Made by a program: the position numbers and the translations under genes. The notes beneath the pieces were generated by a model. That model ran no database searches and was not told the DNA's origin. It worked only from the letters and a program-made list of their open reading frames with translations. A stretch of 7,020 nt of DNA from an uncultured Coriobacteriaceae bacterium (lineage in GTDB: Bacteria > Actinomycetota > Coriobacteriia > Coriobacteriales > Eggerthellaceae). Positions 5,528 through 7,020 of this stretch are shown here, in pieces. Positions within the stretch are counted from its first letter, which is position 1; each line of letters opens with the position of its first letter. The stretch is taken from NCBI GenBank assembly GCA_902781245.1, contig CACZIP010000105.1, positions 1 through 7,020 of the forward strand, given 5' to 3'.

Positions 5528-7020
5528 ATGCAAGAGGCTGATTACAAAGCTGCGCAACCGGTGCCACTACCCACATTGGCCGAGGTTAACGACCTCGGGA
5601 AACCTTGGCGGTACACCGATGGCGACTACACCGTCACGCGCACCTGCGTATGGTCGCCCCCTGGTGACCACCCCGTAGGCTGGGGCCTGAAGCTGTATGT
5701 CGACAAGGACGGGCGACTCCAGAAGGTCGAAGGCGACGAGAACCATCCCGTGTTCCAGGGACGTCTGGATCCAAGGCAGATTCTCCTGAAGGAATACATC
5801 TACAATCCCGCTCGCATCACCACGCCGATGAAGCGCGACCCGAAGTTCCGCGGCCAAGCCGACAAGTGGGAGGAATGCTCCTGGGACGAGGCCCTCGAGA
5901 TCTTGAAAGAGAACTACGAGCGCACCGTTGAGAACTACGGTCCCGAGTCCATTGTGTGCTTCTCGGGCACTGGCCGCGAGGGCGGCACGATGTCACTGTA
6001 TCCGACCATGGTGTTCGGCACCCCGAACTACTGCTACACGCAGTCTGGCTATGCGTGCTACACCCCGCGTCTGGCCGCCGTCGTCTACATGACTGGCTGC
6101 ACGTACCCCGAGTGGGACTACGCGGGCGCTCTGCCCGGTCGCTGGGACAACCCCGAGTACGAGTTGACCGAGGTCCTGATGATTTGGGGCAAGCATCCGC
6201 TCGAGTCCTCCCCGGACGGCTTCTTCGGTCATTCCGTCGTTGACGCAATGCGCCGCGGTACCCGCATCATCATGATTGACCCGCGTGTCAACTGGCTTGC
6301 CTCCCGCGCTGACGTCCATATCCAGCTGCGTGCCGGCACCGATACAGCCCTGGCCATGGCCATGTTGAACGTCATCATCAGTGAAGAGCTCTACGATGCC
6401 GAGTTTGTCGACCTGTGGTGCTACGGTTTCGATGAGTTCGCCGCGCGCATCCTTGACCCCGAGAAGGGCATGACGCCCGAGCGCGCAGCTGAGATCTGCG
6501 ACGTACCGGTCGAGAAGATCTACAAGGCTGCCCGCATGTACGCGACCGCCAAACCGGCGGCCATCATGTGGGGTCTCGCCGTCGACCAGAAGACCGACGG
6601 CATGCAGAACGGCCAGTGCATCATCGCGATGCAGGCCATTACCGGCAACTTCGACCGCCCGGGCGGCCAGACCCTCCCCGGTGCCGATGCTGGCCACAAC
6701 GAGCTGGGCTTCGGTTACAACGAGTCGATTCCGCAGGACCTCAAGATGAAGATGATCGGCATGTACGAGTACCCTGCGTACTGCAACATGATCCTCAACG
6801 CGCAGGCCGACTTGCTGCTCGAGGCCCTCGAGACCGGCGAGCCCTATCCGCTGAAGATGGGCTTCTACATGGGCAACAACCTCATGACCTGCACTTCGAT
6901 GGAGCCGCAGCGCTGGCATGACGCCATCATCAAATCGCTCGATTTCTGCTGTGCCGCCGATACGTTCATGAACGCTTCCATCCAGTCAAGTTGCGACCTG
7001 TTCTTCCCGATCGCCACGTG
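5528..7020 (+). CDS. Molybdopterin-dependent oxidoreductase, large catalytic subunit (5' part)
   Basis: The first 497 residues of a bis-MGD (DMSO-reductase superfamily) enzyme; the frame is open at the right edge and family members usually run to 700-900 residues. Family landmarks are KVEGDENHP at 66-74, the EYIYNP/PMKR stretch at 89-103, WDEALEIL at 119-126, DPR at 251-253, LRAGTDTALA at 267-276, and TGNFDRPGG at 372-380. The molybdenum ligand is probably C177 (in YACYTP), by alignment with the selenocysteine region of FdhF. Oddity: only C40 remains of the N-terminal [4Fe-4S] Cys set, and the usual fourth Cys (GRLCPR type) is Asp81. No twin-arginine signal is visible, so the enzyme appears cytoplasmic. 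These traits recall the pyrogallol:phloroglucinol transhydroxylase large subunit, which also lacks this cluster, and the catechol-dehydroxylase group of Eggerthellaceae. An iron-sulfur partner subunit would be expected downstream. The start is set by AAGGAG at 5513-5518. The superfamily is certain; the reaction is not. Confidence 0.93.
   Translation, partial: MQEADYKAAQPVPLPTLAEVNDLGKPWRYTDGDYTVTRTCVWSPPGDHPVGWGLKLYVDKDGRLQKVEGDENHPVFQGRLDPRQILLKEYIYNPARITTPMKRDPKFRGQADKWEECSWDEALEILKENYERTVENYGPESIVCFSGTGREGGTMSLYPTMVFGTPNYCYTQSGYACYTPRLAAVVYMTGCTYPEWDYAGALPGRWDNPEYELTEVLMIWGKHPLESSPDGFFGHSVVDAMRRGTRIIMIDPRVNWLASRADVHIQLRAGTDTALAMAMLNVIISEELYDAEFVDLWCYGFDEFAARILDPEKGMTPERAAEICDVPVEKIYKAARMYATAKPAAIMWGLAVDQKTDGMQNGQCIIAMQAITGNFDRPGGQTLPGADAGHNELGFGYNESIPQDLKMKMIGMYEYPAYCNMILNAQADLLLEALETGEPYPLKMGFYMGNNLMTCTSMEPQRWHDAIIKSLDFCCAADTFMNASIQSSCDLFFPIAT

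Noticed and set aside
1..7020. CRISPR arrays, tRNA or rRNA genes, insertion sequences, attachment sites
   Set aside because: No regularly spaced repeats, RNA gene signatures, transposase sequence or terminal inverted repeats were seen.

Overview
The window carries five protein-coding genes, all on the + strand: the tail of an aldehyde dehydrogenase, two large flavin/iron-sulfur ene-reductases of the Old Yellow Enzyme (OYE)/2,4-dienoyl-CoA reductase type on either side of a short-chain dehydrogenase, and the first ~500 residues of a molybdopterin enzyme. The base composition is moderately GC-rich with strong G/C at third positions. This gene content is typical of anaerobic gut Actinobacteria of the Eggerthellaceae (Eggerthella, Slackia, Adlercreutzia, Gordonibacter and relatives), which hold many paralogous flavin reductases and molybdopterin enzymes for using dietary or host compounds as electron acceptors. 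That assignment is an inference from gene content and style; no marker gene is present.

Layout. Positions 3-257 are the C-terminus of an aldehyde dehydrogenase that began upstream; a small hairpin with a T-run follows (281-298). Positions 332-2284 (reductase 1, 650 aa), 2354-3175 (SDR, 273 aa) and 3288-5252 (reductase 2, 654 aa) form a probable operon with gaps of 69 and 112 nt. The second gap contains two back-to-back perfect inverted repeats, so reductase 2 may be expressed differently from the first two genes. A 275-nt non-coding leader with two further inverted repeats (5253-5527) precedes the molybdopterin enzyme, which starts at 5528 and runs off the window.

How the genes may work together. 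An SDR interconverts an alcohol and a ketone, and OYE-type enzymes reduce C=C bonds conjugated to a carbonyl. Two different ene-reductases plus one SDR is the same enzyme set as BaiCD, BaiH and BaiA of bile-acid 7-dehydroxylation, and partly matches the daidzein-to-equol genes (an OYE-type daidzein reductase plus an SDR). The module therefore probably reduces a cyclic or aromatic-derived enone (steroid, bile acid, flavonoid or other polyphenol) in successive steps. The molybdopterin enzyme could act on the same compound, for example by removing or moving a hydroxyl group, but its long separate leader suggests its own control. No substrate can be named from sequence.

The most unusual points are: both ene-reductases have Asn where OYE and FadH have the catalytic Tyr; their iron-sulfur Cys spacings differ from each other and from FadH; and the molybdopterin enzyme lacks most N-terminal Cys ligands of the usual [4Fe-4S] cluster.
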